The notes beneath the pieces were generated by a model. That model saw only the letters and a list, made by a program, of their open reading frames with translations, had not been told where the DNA came from and made no database searches. A program made the translations under genes and the position numbers. From CALOCY01 sp942491975 (lineage in GTDB: Bacteria; Bacteroidota; Bacteroidia; Bacteroidales; Prolixibacteraceae), in the NCBI GenBank assembly GCA_942491975.1, contig CALOCY010000004.1, positions 1,178,001 to 1,242,000 of the forward strand: DNA of 64,000 bases, in the 5' to 3' direction. The stretch's first letter is position 1, and each line of letters starts with the position of its first letter. This document shows positions 34,683 to 43,900 of this stretch, one piece after another.

Positions 34683-35516
34683 CTAAGGATTTTGGGAGTT
34701 GCAACCGTAATTGTCTTTTAATTCCTGCAACTGTTCATCGGTTAATCCCTCCGGTTCAAATCCGGCCGATTTACAGGCAAGCCATATTTTTGCAGATTTT
34801 GCCACAATATCAATCGTGTCATACGTATCATGTACCCTGTCCCCTATAGCAAATACACCATGCTTTTCCCATAAAACAATATCATGATTTTGCAATTCAT
34901 CCAATGTTTCATCTGCAATTCGGGTCGACCCGGGTAGCATATATGGCACAAAACCAACGCCTTTTGGCACAAACAGCATGGCCTCGGGATGCATGCCCCA
35001 AATTGTTTTATTGATACTGACAGGACTCTTCATTTCAGGTGAATGGGTCAATGCAATCAGTTCATTGGCATGGGTGTGTATTATCACTTTTTCGTTGCTT
35101 CTGCGCCGGGCTATCAACCGGTGGATACCAAGATGAGAAGGCAATTCTGAAGTGGGCATTAACTCCTGAGGATCATATATTGAATTGGTTATGGAATGGT
35201 AACCCCTGCCATTAGCCGTTATTTTTATGATCCCTGCATTCTCCAATGGCTTACATGCCAAATCCCTCATACGTTTTCCTGTCCCTGTTATCAAAAAGTA
35301 TTTTCCGGCAAGTTCCGGATAATGCGCCTGCATCTCAGACACAGGATAACCATTGTTTTCATCCCACTCACTATCAATAAGCTCACTGATATTGACCGAA
35401 ATATTTCCTGCATTACGTTCGGCCCATCCGTTTTGCCACAGGTATCCTGCCACATCAGCTACCTGCAAAAGAATTTCTTCAACTTTCGGATTATTTTTCA
35501 ATACTTCTTTCATCAT
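34683..35516 (-). CDS. rhaD: Rhamnulose-1-phosphate aldolase-like (class II aldolase)
   Basis: A 277-residue class II aldolase/adducin-type protein. The zinc ligands are in VIIHTHANELIAL (His-x-His), and a further His is in LWEKHGVFAIGD. The N-terminal NGWAERNAGNISVNIS and the long central insertion (YFLITGTGKRMRD) match RhaD. It splits L-rhamnulose-1-phosphate into DHAP and L-lactaldehyde in rhamnose or fucose-type sugar use. No rhaA, rhaB or rhaT lies next to it in this window. The gene is convergent with rsmI, separated by 6 bp. Confidence 0.85.
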   Translation of the reverse strand: MMKEVLKNNPKVEEILLQVADVAGYLWQNGWAERNAGNISVNISELIDSEWDENNGYPVSEMQAHYPELAGKYFLITGTGKRMRDLACKPLENAGIIKITANGRGYHSITNSIYDPQELMPTSELPSHLGIHRLIARRRSNEKVIIHTHANELIALTHSPEMKSPVSINKTIWGMHPEAMLFVPKGVGFVPYMLPGSTRIADETLDELQNHDIVLWEKHGVFAIGDRVHDTYDTIDIVAKSAKIWLACKSAGFEPEGLTDEQLQELKDNYGCNSQNP

Positions 35517-35604
35517 AATATTCGTTGAATCCCTTTATTATGAATAGTGTAAATTCTATGGATGCACAAACGTATAGTGCTTTATAACTTTAGAGATGCA
35601 GTCA

Positions 35605-36678
35605 CTAAGTTAACGAATCTTCTGCAAACATCATTCGGTATTCATGTTCAAAATTGGGTGTAAAAATATCTTTCCCAAGGTTTCCTTTGATTTTTTTTGA
35701 CGACCAGAACTTTCCTTCCACCACCTCATCGCTGTGGATATGTATCCCCTTGTAGTTGTACGAAACAAACACGTATACGAGTTCTGCTTCCATCTCGGTT
35801 TCCCAAACATACTGCGCTACAAGCTTTGCCGAGAATTCTTTCAGTCCGATCTCCTCCCATGCTTCCCGTTTGAGGGCCTCGTCCAACTGTTCGCCAAATG
35901 AGATGTGCCCGCCAACGGCAGTATCCCATTTCCCGGGTTGTACAAGCTTGTCATCAGGACGTTTCTGCAGAAAGATATGCCTTTGGTGATTTAATACGTG
36001 CAGGTGTACAACAGGGTGCAGTAGTTTTTCGCCTTTATGACAGTGTGAACGGGGAGCCTTCCCTTTTACCGCCCCTTTTTCATCAACCAATGGAAGCCAC
36101 TCCTCTGTTGCACTATCTTTCCTGCGTTTTATACGTTGCATAAGCAGTCCGACAACAAATACGGCAACAAAGAAGATGTAGAAAAGCACCCCGCTAATGA
36201 ACGCCCATGCCTCTTTAGAGAGGAAAAACGCCGCATAAAACACCAGTGCTGCATGTAGCATAAATGCCCAAAACATAAACTTCAGGTTCCGGCGAAATAG
36301 TTTTAACCGGTCATCGTTCATCTCCATGTCTTTCATGTAGCGTTGGGCCATTAAGCCCACAATATTAACTTTTGAGAAGGCTGAAACCCCCAGTACACCA
36401 CACAAAATAAGTTCTATCAATCCCGGTTTTAGCTTAAAAAAGATGTCGTTCTCAAGCACTAACGATATACCTCCCATTAACACCAGCAATGCAGTATCTA
36501 ACAAGACAAACCGGTCCATACGCTGTTCACGCACCCATGTTACGGCCATTTCAACAACCCCTGTCCCCACAGCAACCAGTAACCCGATTTTTGTTCCCCA
36601 TAACTCATCAGCTATGATGAACACAAAGACGGGAATCAGTCCGGGCAATAGTTTTTTTATCAGTTCTTTTCTGTCCAT
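35605..36678 (-). CDS. Fusion of YciB-like membrane domain and Nudix hydrolase
   Basis: A 357-residue protein. Residues 1-182 form a polytopic membrane domain with about five or six helices (LPGLIPVFVFIIADELWG, KIGLLVAVGTGVVEMAVTWV) that resembles the septation protein A/YciB family. After a basic linker (QRIKRRKDS) residues about 192-345 form a Nudix domain. Its box runs from Gly257 to Leu279 (GHISFGEQLDEALKREAWEE then IGL) and matches G-x5-E-x7-REUxEExGU. The Nudix part resembles the IPP isomerase/YfcD-like branch. The helices would tether the hydrolase to the inner membrane. Substrate unknown. Confidence 0.8.
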   Translation of the reverse strand: MDRKELIKKLLPGLIPVFVFIIADELWGTKIGLLVAVGTGVVEMAVTWVREQRMDRFVLLDTALLVLMGGISLVLENDIFFKLKPGLIELILCGVLGVSAFSKVNIVGLMAQRYMKDMEMNDDRLKLFRRNLKFMFWAFMLHAALVFYAAFFLSKEAWAFISGVLFYIFFVAVFVVGLLMQRIKRRKDSATEEWLPLVDEKGAVKGKAPRSHCHKGEKLLHPVVHLHVLNHQRHIFLQKRPDDKLVQPGKWDTAVGGHISFGEQLDEALKREAWEEIGLKEFSAKLVAQYVWETEMEAELVYVFVSYNYKGIHIHSDEVVEGKFWSSKKIKGNLGKDIFTPNFEHEYRMMFAEDSLT

Positions 36679-36687
36679 ATACCGACA

Positions 36688-36716
36688 TAAAAAAGCCGTA
36701 GTTGAACAACCACGGC
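36688..36716 (-). terminator. Terminator after the FKBP lipoprotein gene
   Basis: On the minus strand GCCGTGGTTG pairs with CAACTACGGC (one mismatch) and is followed by a run of six T's. It sits 23 bp after the FKBP stop and directly in front of the YciB-Nudix gene. Confidence 0.7.
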
Positions 36717-36738
36717 CTGTATCTATCTTTTTTATTGT

Positions 36739-37248
36739 TTAGTCTGTCAACAATTCTCCGTTGCGGTACACTTTGTACACCTCCATTTCAAAGACCAATG
36801 CTGCATAGCGTGGTATCCCCGGATAACCGGTACGTCCCGAACTGCCATAAGCCAACCGTGACGGGGTAATAATTTTAGCTTTTGTGCCGGTTTGCATTTT
36901 TAATACTGCTTCTTCCCATGCCTCAATAACCCCTCCTGCACCTACGGTAAACCGAAAAGGTTCATAAGGTCCAGACGCATCAAATAATTCACCGGTAATC
37001 AACCAACCGGTATAAAACATTTGCACAACATCGCCCGTTTGAATGGTATCACCATGCCCCGGGGTTAACTCAATATAATACAACCCAGATTCAGTCGGCT
37101 CTGCCGTAACATTAAACTCTTCCAGATACGCTGCAAAATCTTCTGCTTCCTGCTCCCTCAGTTTTTGCCCCGATGTTTTCTCACACGATGAGAAATAAGC
37201 TCCTGCAGCAATAACTATAAGCCCTAATAAAAATTTTTTTACTGTCAT
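36739..37248 (-). CDS. FKBP-type peptidyl-prolyl isomerase lipoprotein
   Basis: A 169-residue protein with a lipoprotein signal (AAGAYFSSC). The FKBP domain covers about residues 55-165: TIQTGDVVQMFYTGWLITGELFDAS, VIEAWEEAVLKMQTGTKAKIITPSRLAYG and ALVFEMEVYKV. It catalyses proline cis-trans isomerisation or acts as a chaperone in the periplasm. It is a single gene with its own terminator and a TAnnTTTG box 70 bp upstream. Confidence 0.92.
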   Translation of the reverse strand: MTVKKFLLGLIVIAAGAYFSSCEKTSGQKLREQEAEDFAAYLEEFNVTAEPTESGLYYIELTPGHGDTIQTGDVVQMFYTGWLITGELFDASGPYEPFRFTVGAGGVIEAWEEAVLKMQTGTKAKIITPSRLAYGSSGRTGYPGIPRYAALVFEMEVYKVYRNGELLTD

Positions 37249-37310
37249 TATCGTGTTGTTTTTAAATCTTTAATTTTTTTCTGTGCTTTATGCATACAAT
37301 ACTTCGGCAA

Positions 37311-37381
37311 ACTTTTCCAAAGTTAATACTCAAAAACTAATTATTAACCACATAAAAAAACATAGTAAACTTTGGAAAAGT
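37311..37381. repeat. 14-bp inverted repeat between FKBP and nrnA genes
   Basis: ACTTTTCCAAAGTT at 37311-37324 and its exact reverse complement AACTTTGGAAAAGT at 37368-37381 are separated by 43 bp. The left arm overlaps the putative -7 box of the FKBP gene. It may be a pair of operator half-sites or a chance feature of AT-rich DNA. Confidence 0.45.
37318..37325 (-). promoter_or_regulatory. -7 promoter box of the FKBP gene
   Basis: TAACTTTG on the minus strand matches TAnnTTTG. It lies 70 bp upstream of the start codon and within the left arm of a 14-bp inverted repeat. Confidence 0.4.
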
Positions 37382-37452
37382 CCTGTTTTCAAACAATTAC
37401 AAAAAACAACAAACCATTACTATAAATAAAGTGCTGCAAAATAGTAAAAATC

Positions 37453-38481
37453 TTACATCGAACCCTTTAATTCTTCAGAATATTGAGCTAATAAATCCTT
37501 AAATTTTGTTAATGTTTGTTGCATGTCCAACTGCGATTCACCCCCCGAGGCATTCAAATGGCCTCCCCCGTCGAAATGCATGGCCGCAAATTTATTGGTG
37601 GCAAAAGCCCCTTTCGACCTGAACGAAATTTTTATCCGGTCATCCTTTTCCATAAACAGTGCCGTGAACACCACCCCTTTAATGGAGAGCGGATAGTTAA
37701 CAAAACCTTCGGTATCGCCCGGCTGAAATTTATAGTTGGCCAACTCTTCACGTGTAATACTTATAAAAGCTGTGTTCCATTCGGGCAGGTATACCATTTT
37801 TTCATTCAAACAATATCCCAATAATTGCATCCTGTTATGGGAAAAGTTATCGTATATATTGGCATGTATCCGGTCTTTGTCGATGCCCAACATCAATAAC
37901 TCACCCACTATCTCAAAAATACGCGGTTTTGGTGTGTTGTAACTCAATGCCCCCGTATCGGTAAGGATGCCTGCAAAAAGAGCTTCAGCTATTGGTCGGT
38001 CCAATAAGTTGCGGTTGCCCGTTTCTACAATAAGTTCATACACCAATTCGGCAGTTGCACTTGCCCCGGTGTCTGAGATTATAAAATCGGCATAACCGTC
38101 AGGATTGGGATGATGATCAATAAGTATTTTTGTCCCGGTAAACTTTTCGCAATGTTCAAACATATCCCCACAACGCCGCACCTCGTTAAAATCGACCAAA
38201 AAGAGCATATCTGCTTTTGAGAGGTAATCAATAGCGGTATATTTTTGTTTGAAGAACACCACCACATGTTCCTGTCCCGGAATCCAATGCAAATTTTCAG
38301 GATAATCATTGGGTACCAGCACTTTCACCTGTTTTTCCCTCTTTTTTAAGAAGAGCGCCAGTGCCAGTGCCGATCCTATTGCATCCCCGTCAGGGTTCAC
38401 ATGGGGAATAATTACAATTTTGTTGCTTTGCTGCAGTGCCTGTTGTATACCTGCAATAATCTCTTTATCAATTCGTTCCAA
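37453..38481 (-). CDS. nrnA: DHH phosphoesterase NrnA (nanoRNase/pAp phosphatase)
   Basis: A 342-residue DHH/DHHA1 protein. It carries the metal motifs VIIPHVNPDGDAIGSALAL, LFLVDFN and ILIDHHPNPDG, and the C-terminal GGGHLNASGG of DHHA1. It degrades 2-5 nt RNA and dephosphorylates pAp, linking RNA turnover and sulfur assimilation. The start is a TTG at 38481: no ATG or GTG is available between the preceding in-frame stop and the conserved N-terminus. A perfect TAnnTTTG box lies 24 bp upstream, so the leader must be short. Confidence 0.9.
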   Translation of the reverse strand: MERIDKEIIAGIQQALQQSNKIVIIPHVNPDGDAIGSALALALFLKKREKQVKVLVPNDYPENLHWIPGQEHVVVFFKQKYTAIDYLSKADMLFLVDFNEVRRCGDMFEHCEKFTGTKILIDHHPNPDGYADFIISDTGASATAELVYELIVETGNRNLLDRPIAEALFAGILTDTGALSYNTPKPRIFEIVGELLMLGIDKDRIHANIYDNFSHNRMQLLGYCLNEKMVYLPEWNTAFISITREELANYKFQPGDTEGFVNYPLSIKGVVFTALFMEKDDRIKISFRSKGAFATNKFAAMHFDGGGHLNASGGESQLDMQQTLTKFKDLLAQYSEELKGSM

Positions 38482-38505
38482 TTCTTCTGTTTTTTCAGCG
38501 AATTA

Positions 38506-38513
38506 CAAAGATA
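38506..38513 (-). promoter_or_regulatory. -7 promoter box of nrnA
   Basis: TATCTTTG on the minus strand matches TAnnTTTG and ends 24 bp before the TTG start. Transcription would begin about 15-20 nt from the start codon. Confidence 0.5.
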
Positions 38514-38597
38514 TACAATCTCTAAACATTCCACTTCGGTTTTTTGCCATAATTTTACTATTTTAGAACAAGCCGAAACCGAAAAAAAATCGCCACA

Positions 38598-39017
38598 ATG
38601 GCATTGAACTATACATTCACCATTATAAAGCCTGCAGCATTCAGCAAAAATCAGACAGGTTCGATATTAAAAGTAATCAATGAAAACGGGTTTCGTATCC
38701 GGGCCATGAAAATGACACAGCTCATCTATGAAGAAGCGGCACGGTTTTATCAGGTACACAAAGATCAGCCTTTTTTCGAAGAGTTGATTGATTTTATGAT
38801 CTCGGGGCCGGTATTGCTGGCTATTCTTGAAAAGGAGAATGCCGTAAAAGAATACCGAAAGCTTATTGGAAATACCGATCCGGGCAAGGCCCAACAGGGG
38901 ACTATCCGTAAAATGTTTGCCGAATCAAAAACACACAATGCCGTACATGGCTCCGATTCTGACGAGAATGCAAAGCATGAAGCCGATTTTTTCTTTTCAA
39001 AATATGAGCGTTTTTAA
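38598..39017 (+). CDS. ndk: Nucleoside diphosphate kinase
   Basis: A 139-residue Ndk, near the usual length. The catalytic His117 is in HNAVHGSDS, and the N-terminal FTIIKPAAFSKNQTG and GNTDPGKAQQGTIRKMF blocks are conserved. It transfers the gamma phosphate between nucleoside triphosphates and diphosphates in the cytoplasm. It is divergent from nrnA with a 116-bp shared upstream region. Confidence 0.96.
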   Translation: MALNYTFTIIKPAAFSKNQTGSILKVINENGFRIRAMKMTQLIYEEAARFYQVHKDQPFFEELIDFMISGPVLLAILEKENAVKEYRKLIGNTDPGKAQQGTIRKMFAESKTHNAVHGSDSDENAKHEADFFFSKYERF

Positions 39018-39163
39018 AGAAAAACAGATTGCTGGATTTTGAGATCACTAAATTTTCAGCACCAATCCATCTCCGGCCTCCGGTTTCCTGTTTTTCTTTC
39101 ATGTAGGTTTAATAAAAGAGCCAGAAGTGACATAAAACATGTTTACATGAATTTTTAATTGTA

Positions 39164-39171
39164 TATTTTTG
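39164..39171 (+). promoter_or_regulatory. -7 promoter box of the class V aminotransferase gene
   Basis: TATTTTTG matches TAnnTTTG, 58 bp before the ATG. A TTTA at 39142 is near the -33 position. Confidence 0.4.
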
Positions 39172-39229
39172 CAAAAAATTATCGGATTATACCGATTTTC
39201 AAGGTTTATAAGACATTAACAGGGAAGAG

Positions 39230-40705
39230 ATGAGCAATCTGGAAAAATACTTTAAACGGTTCCGCAAAAATATTATTGGTATAAACCAATGTTTCACCAG
39301 TGCCTGTGGCAGGCAAAAAATAGTGTATGCCGACTGGATTGCAAGCGGAAGGCTTTATGGCCCGATAGAGAAGAAATTACAACAGGATTTTGCCCCGTTT
39401 GTGGGAAATACCCATACCGAAACCAGCGAAACCGGTGCCCGGATGACCCGTGCCTACCATTGGGCACACGAAATCATTAAAACACATGTAAATGCAGGGG
39501 CTAACGATGTAATTATCACTGCAGGATTTGGCATGACTGCAGTAGTGAACAAATTTCAACGAATACTTGGGTTAAAATATTGCGGGAACATTGCCAACCA
39601 GGGAAAATGTATTAAAGAACGTGAACGCCCGGTGGTATTTATCACCCACATGGAACACCACTCGAACCACACTTCATGGTACGAAACCAGTGCCGATGTA
39701 GTGGTGGTTGAGCCGGGGGAAAGCCTGTTGGTAGACCCCGAAAACCTGCGAAAAAAACTGGAAGAGTACAAAGACCGGAAATTCAAGATCGGCTCATTTT
39801 CGGCCTGTTCAAATGTTACAGGTATTCACACCCCATACCACCAGTTAGCACGTATCATGCACGAATATGGCGGTGTATGTTTTATCGATTTTGCCGCTTC
39901 TGCACCTTACGATAATATGGATATGCACCCCGAAGACCCGATGGAGAAGCTGGATGCGATCATGTTCTCACCACACAAATTTCTGGGCGGCCCCGGATCA
40001 TCAGGGGTACTAATATTTGATGCCTCACTCTATAAAAGCGAGGTGCCCGACCAACCCGGGGGGGGGACAGTGGACTGGACCAACCCGTGGGGCGAATACA
40101 AGTACGTAGAGGATATTGAATTACGCGAAGATGGCGGCACACCGGGCTTCCTGCAGGCAATACGTACAGCCCTTTGCATAAAACTGAAAGAGCAAATGGG
40201 CACCCAAAATATCCGGGAACGGGAAGAGGAACTCATGAAGATTGCATTTGCAGGGCTGGACAGCATACCGGGAATACGTATCCTGGCCAATACCGAAAGG
40301 GAGCGGCTGGGCATTATCTCGTTTTACGCCGAAAATATCCACTACAACCTGTTGGTAAAACTCCTGAACGACCGTTACGGCATCCAAACCCGCGGCGGAT
40401 GTGCCTGTGCAGGCACTTACGGACATTTTCTGTTGGAGGTGAGCTGGGAAACATCACACAAAATCACGCAAAGCATCAACCTGGGCGACCTGTCGCAAAA
40501 ACCGGGCTGGGTAAGGTGGTCAACGCACCCCACCATGACCGGCAAAGAGGTGCAGCTGTTTGTCCGTGCAACAGAAGATATTGTAACGAATATAGAAAAA
40601 TACCAGGAAGACTATATCTACAGCCCGAAAACCAACAGTTTTACCCACAAAAATGAACCAATCCCGCAAACCGGCATGGAAAAGATGTTTCAATTAAAAA
40701 AATGA
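39230..40705 (+). CDS. Class V aminotransferase (cysteine desulfurase-like fold)
   Basis: A 491-residue fold type I PLP enzyme. The Schiff-base lysine is Lys250 in MFSPHKFLGGPGSSGVL. THMEHHSNHTSWYE provides the His that stacks on PLP, and CFIDFAASAPY holds the PLP-binding Asp. The C-terminal loop has GIQTRGGCACAGTYGH with two Cys, in the place where SufS-type desulfurases have their active Cys. That makes a desulfurase or selenocysteine lyase-like activity possible but not certain. It stands alone, with no suf or isc genes beside it. Confidence 0.85.
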   Translation: MSNLEKYFKRFRKNIIGINQCFTSACGRQKIVYADWIASGRLYGPIEKKLQQDFAPFVGNTHTETSETGARMTRAYHWAHEIIKTHVNAGANDVIITAGFGMTAVVNKFQRILGLKYCGNIANQGKCIKERERPVVFITHMEHHSNHTSWYETSADVVVVEPGESLLVDPENLRKKLEEYKDRKFKIGSFSACSNVTGIHTPYHQLARIMHEYGGVCFIDFAASAPYDNMDMHPEDPMEKLDAIMFSPHKFLGGPGSSGVLIFDASLYKSEVPDQPGGGTVDWTNPWGEYKYVEDIELREDGGTPGFLQAIRTALCIKLKEQMGTQNIREREEELMKIAFAGLDSIPGIRILANTERERLGIISFYAENIHYNLLVKLLNDRYGIQTRGGCACAGTYGHFLLEVSWETSHKITQSINLGDLSQKPGWVRWSTHPTMTGKEVQLFVRATEDIVTNIEKYQEDYIYSPKTNSFTHKNEPIPQTGMEKMFQLKK

Positions 40706-40960
40706 AGTATAAGTCCATTCAACGGGAAAAACCTGCCACATATTTCAATCCTATTTTTTTGTTAAAATTGATGATTCTGAGTGTTTTATGTTCCATTATT
40801 TTATAACTTGCATTGCCTATTGAAAAAAATTAAAGATCTAATTGTACAAATTTGACCTGCCCTCCCGAAGAGGTGGTTGGTAAAAGGGGTGTTGGAAGTG
40901 ACGGTCAGGTACTATTTATGCGTTAAAACTTTTTAAACCACTTTGCCTAAACCATCAATC

Positions 40961-43900
40961 ATGAAAAAAATTCTATGTTGTTTATCGTTTGTTTTTTGTT
41001 TCTGCTGTGCTTTTTATGCATCAGCACAAAACACCGTTATTGATTTTGATGACTTAACATCTGGGACTGCTATACCTAGTGGCTATGGCGGATTTAATTG
41101 GGATGCTGGGGTTGTTAGTACTGGTGGCCCGCATTCAGGCACAAATCATGCAGGTTATAGTTTCTCTCCTGGTACTGTAACAAAAGTTTCAGGATCATTT
41201 ACCTTAGTAGAAATATGGGTTAAAGGATCACCTGGAACAGTTGACGTTACAGGATATAAAAGCGGTGGGGGAACTGTAACTACTTCATTTACAGTTAATG
41301 GAACTTACGCAAAAAAGACATTTGCAAACTTTAATAACCTGACCTCAGTCGTATTTGATATGCGACTGTATAATGATTGGTATATTGATGATTTTACCTA
41401 TAGTGATGATCCTGAAATCAATTTGGTTGGGAATGGTAATACTATTGATGACGGGGAAACCACTCCTTCAGCCGCTGATGATACTGATTTTGGAAGCTAT
41501 GATGTCGGGGCAGGAAGTATTAGTAATACTTTTACCATACAAAACACCGGGGAATCAAGTTTATCGCTTACAGGAACACCCCTGGTAGCATTAAGTAATG
41601 GAACTGATTTTACCATTACACAACCCTCTCCAACATCTCCATTATCCATAGCAGCAGGAGGTTCAACAACATTTGCTGTTGCTTTTGACCCTACAACTAC
41701 CGGCACTAAAACAGATACCATAAGCATTGCCAATAACGATGCGGACGAAAACCCCTACACTTTTGTCATTACAGGAGAGGGCATTTCCAGCTCGGAAATA
41801 AACCTGAAACAAGGCAGCACCAACATTGCTGATGGAGGCAGCCATGATTTTGGCGACAAAGCATTGGATAGTAATAATGATCTGACATTTACCATTGAAA
41901 ATAATGGAACAGGGGCCTTAAGCCTAACCGGGACACCTGATAAGGTATCCATAACAGGAGCAGATGCCGGCCAGTTTAGTATTGATGAAACAGGTACTAC
42001 ATCTCCGGTAGCTGCATCAGGGGGAACTACTACTTTTACCATACGTTTTAAACCAACCACAACAGGAGATAAAACAGCTACGATAACTATAGCAAACAAT
42101 GACTCAAATGAAGATCCGTATAATTTTACCATAACAGGAAAAGGTATACCTGCCACGGCAGAGATGAACCTGAAACAGGGTGCCACTGATATTGCAGATG
42201 GAGGTTCTTATGATTTTGGCTTACAAACACACAATACCAATACCGATATTGTATTTACCATTGAAAACCTGGGGGCAACCAACCTTACCCTGACCACCCC
42301 TTTAACAATTACAGGAGCAGATGCTGGCCAGTTCACGGTTCAGGAAGACCCCTCTTCTACAGAATTGGCATACGGTGAAACAACCACCTTTACCGTGCGC
42401 TTTACCCCCACATCGGAAGGGGGCAAAACAGCAACCATCGCCATTGGGAATAACGACAATAATGAGAACACCTACGACCTGAACCTAAATGGATCAGGCA
42501 CTCCCAATACTTACATTTATTTTGATGACATTACCACAGAAGCAACAGCAAGTGTTCCTTCTCCCTATAAAGGATTTACCGGCTGGAACGCTGTTAAAAG
42601 AGATGGAATTCCGGGTTTTACTCCTAACTCCCCTTCGGGTGAATATCAGGTAACACAAGACTACCGTGCACATGAAGTAAGTATTGTTTCAGGAACGTTT
42701 AATCTGGTAGAGTTGCAGGCTGCTCTCTATATTGCAGGTGTCTCAACAACAGTTACAGTAACAGGATATATAAATGGCGGCGGGACAGTTAGTGAGTCAT
42801 TTACCCTTACATCAACCAACTACAGCAAACAAACATTTACCACCCTGAATAACCTGACCAAAATTGAATTTACTGCCTCTGCAGTTGGTAGAGACTGGTG
42901 TTTTGATGATTTTGCATACAACCAGGCAAAAGAGATCAACCTTACAGGAAAAGGAAACGATATTGCTGATGGGGATACCACGCCTTCAACTACCGATGAT
43001 ACCGATTTTGGAAGCTACGATATATGGGCGGGCAGTGTAAGCCATACCTTTACCATACAAAATACAGGCTCTTCAGCCTTATCGCTTACCGGTACCCCTT
43101 TGGTAACCCTAAGCGACTCAACGGATTTTACCATTACACAACCCTCTTCATCATCTCTGGCAGCAGGAGGTTCAACAACATTTACCATTGCTTTTGACCC
43201 GACAACTACCGGCACAAAAACAGATACCGTAAGCATTGCCAATGACGATTCGGATGAAAATCCGTACACTTTTGTTATAAAAGGTGAAGCCATTGCCAGT
43301 TCGGAAATGAATATAAAACAGGGAACTACCCCTGTTGCAGATAATAGTGGAAGCCACAACTTTGGCATCAAACCGTTAAACAGCAATACGGATGTAACCT
43401 TTACCATTGAAAATCTTGGCTCGGCAGCATTAGACCTTACAGGGACACCGGACAAGGTAGTTATAACAGGCACAGATGCAGGCCAGTTTAGTGTTGAGAC
43501 AGATGCAACATCCACTGTAGACACATTGGGAAGCACTACTTTCACTGTACGTTTTACCCCGACCACAACCGGTGATAAAACAGCTGTTATATCCATCGCA
43601 AATGATGATCCTGATGAAAATCCGTATAATTTTACCATCACGGGAAAAGGGATACCTGCCACGGCAGAAATGAACCTGAAACAGGGCACTACAGGCATTG
43701 CCGATGGCGGAACATACGATTTCGGACGGGAAACAAACAATACAAATACCGATATAACCTTTACCATTGAAAACCTGGGGGCAACAGACCTCACACTAAC
43801 CACACCCTTTGAAATTACAGGTGCGGATGCAGGTCAATTTAGTATTCAAACCCAACCCTCTCTTACCACACTGGCCTATGGCGACAGCACCACTTTTACG

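Noticed and set aside
37453..40705. An operon of nrnA, ndk and the class V aminotransferase
   Set aside because: nrnA is on the opposite strand, and the aminotransferase has its own promoter box with a 212-bp gap after ndk.
43015..43803. A 262-codon open frame on the minus strand inside the first giant surface gene, and similar ones in both giant genes
   Set aside because: They repeat at the spacing of the anchor-D domains and have low-complexity Val/Ser/Pro composition. They are antisense shadows of repetitive coding DNA.
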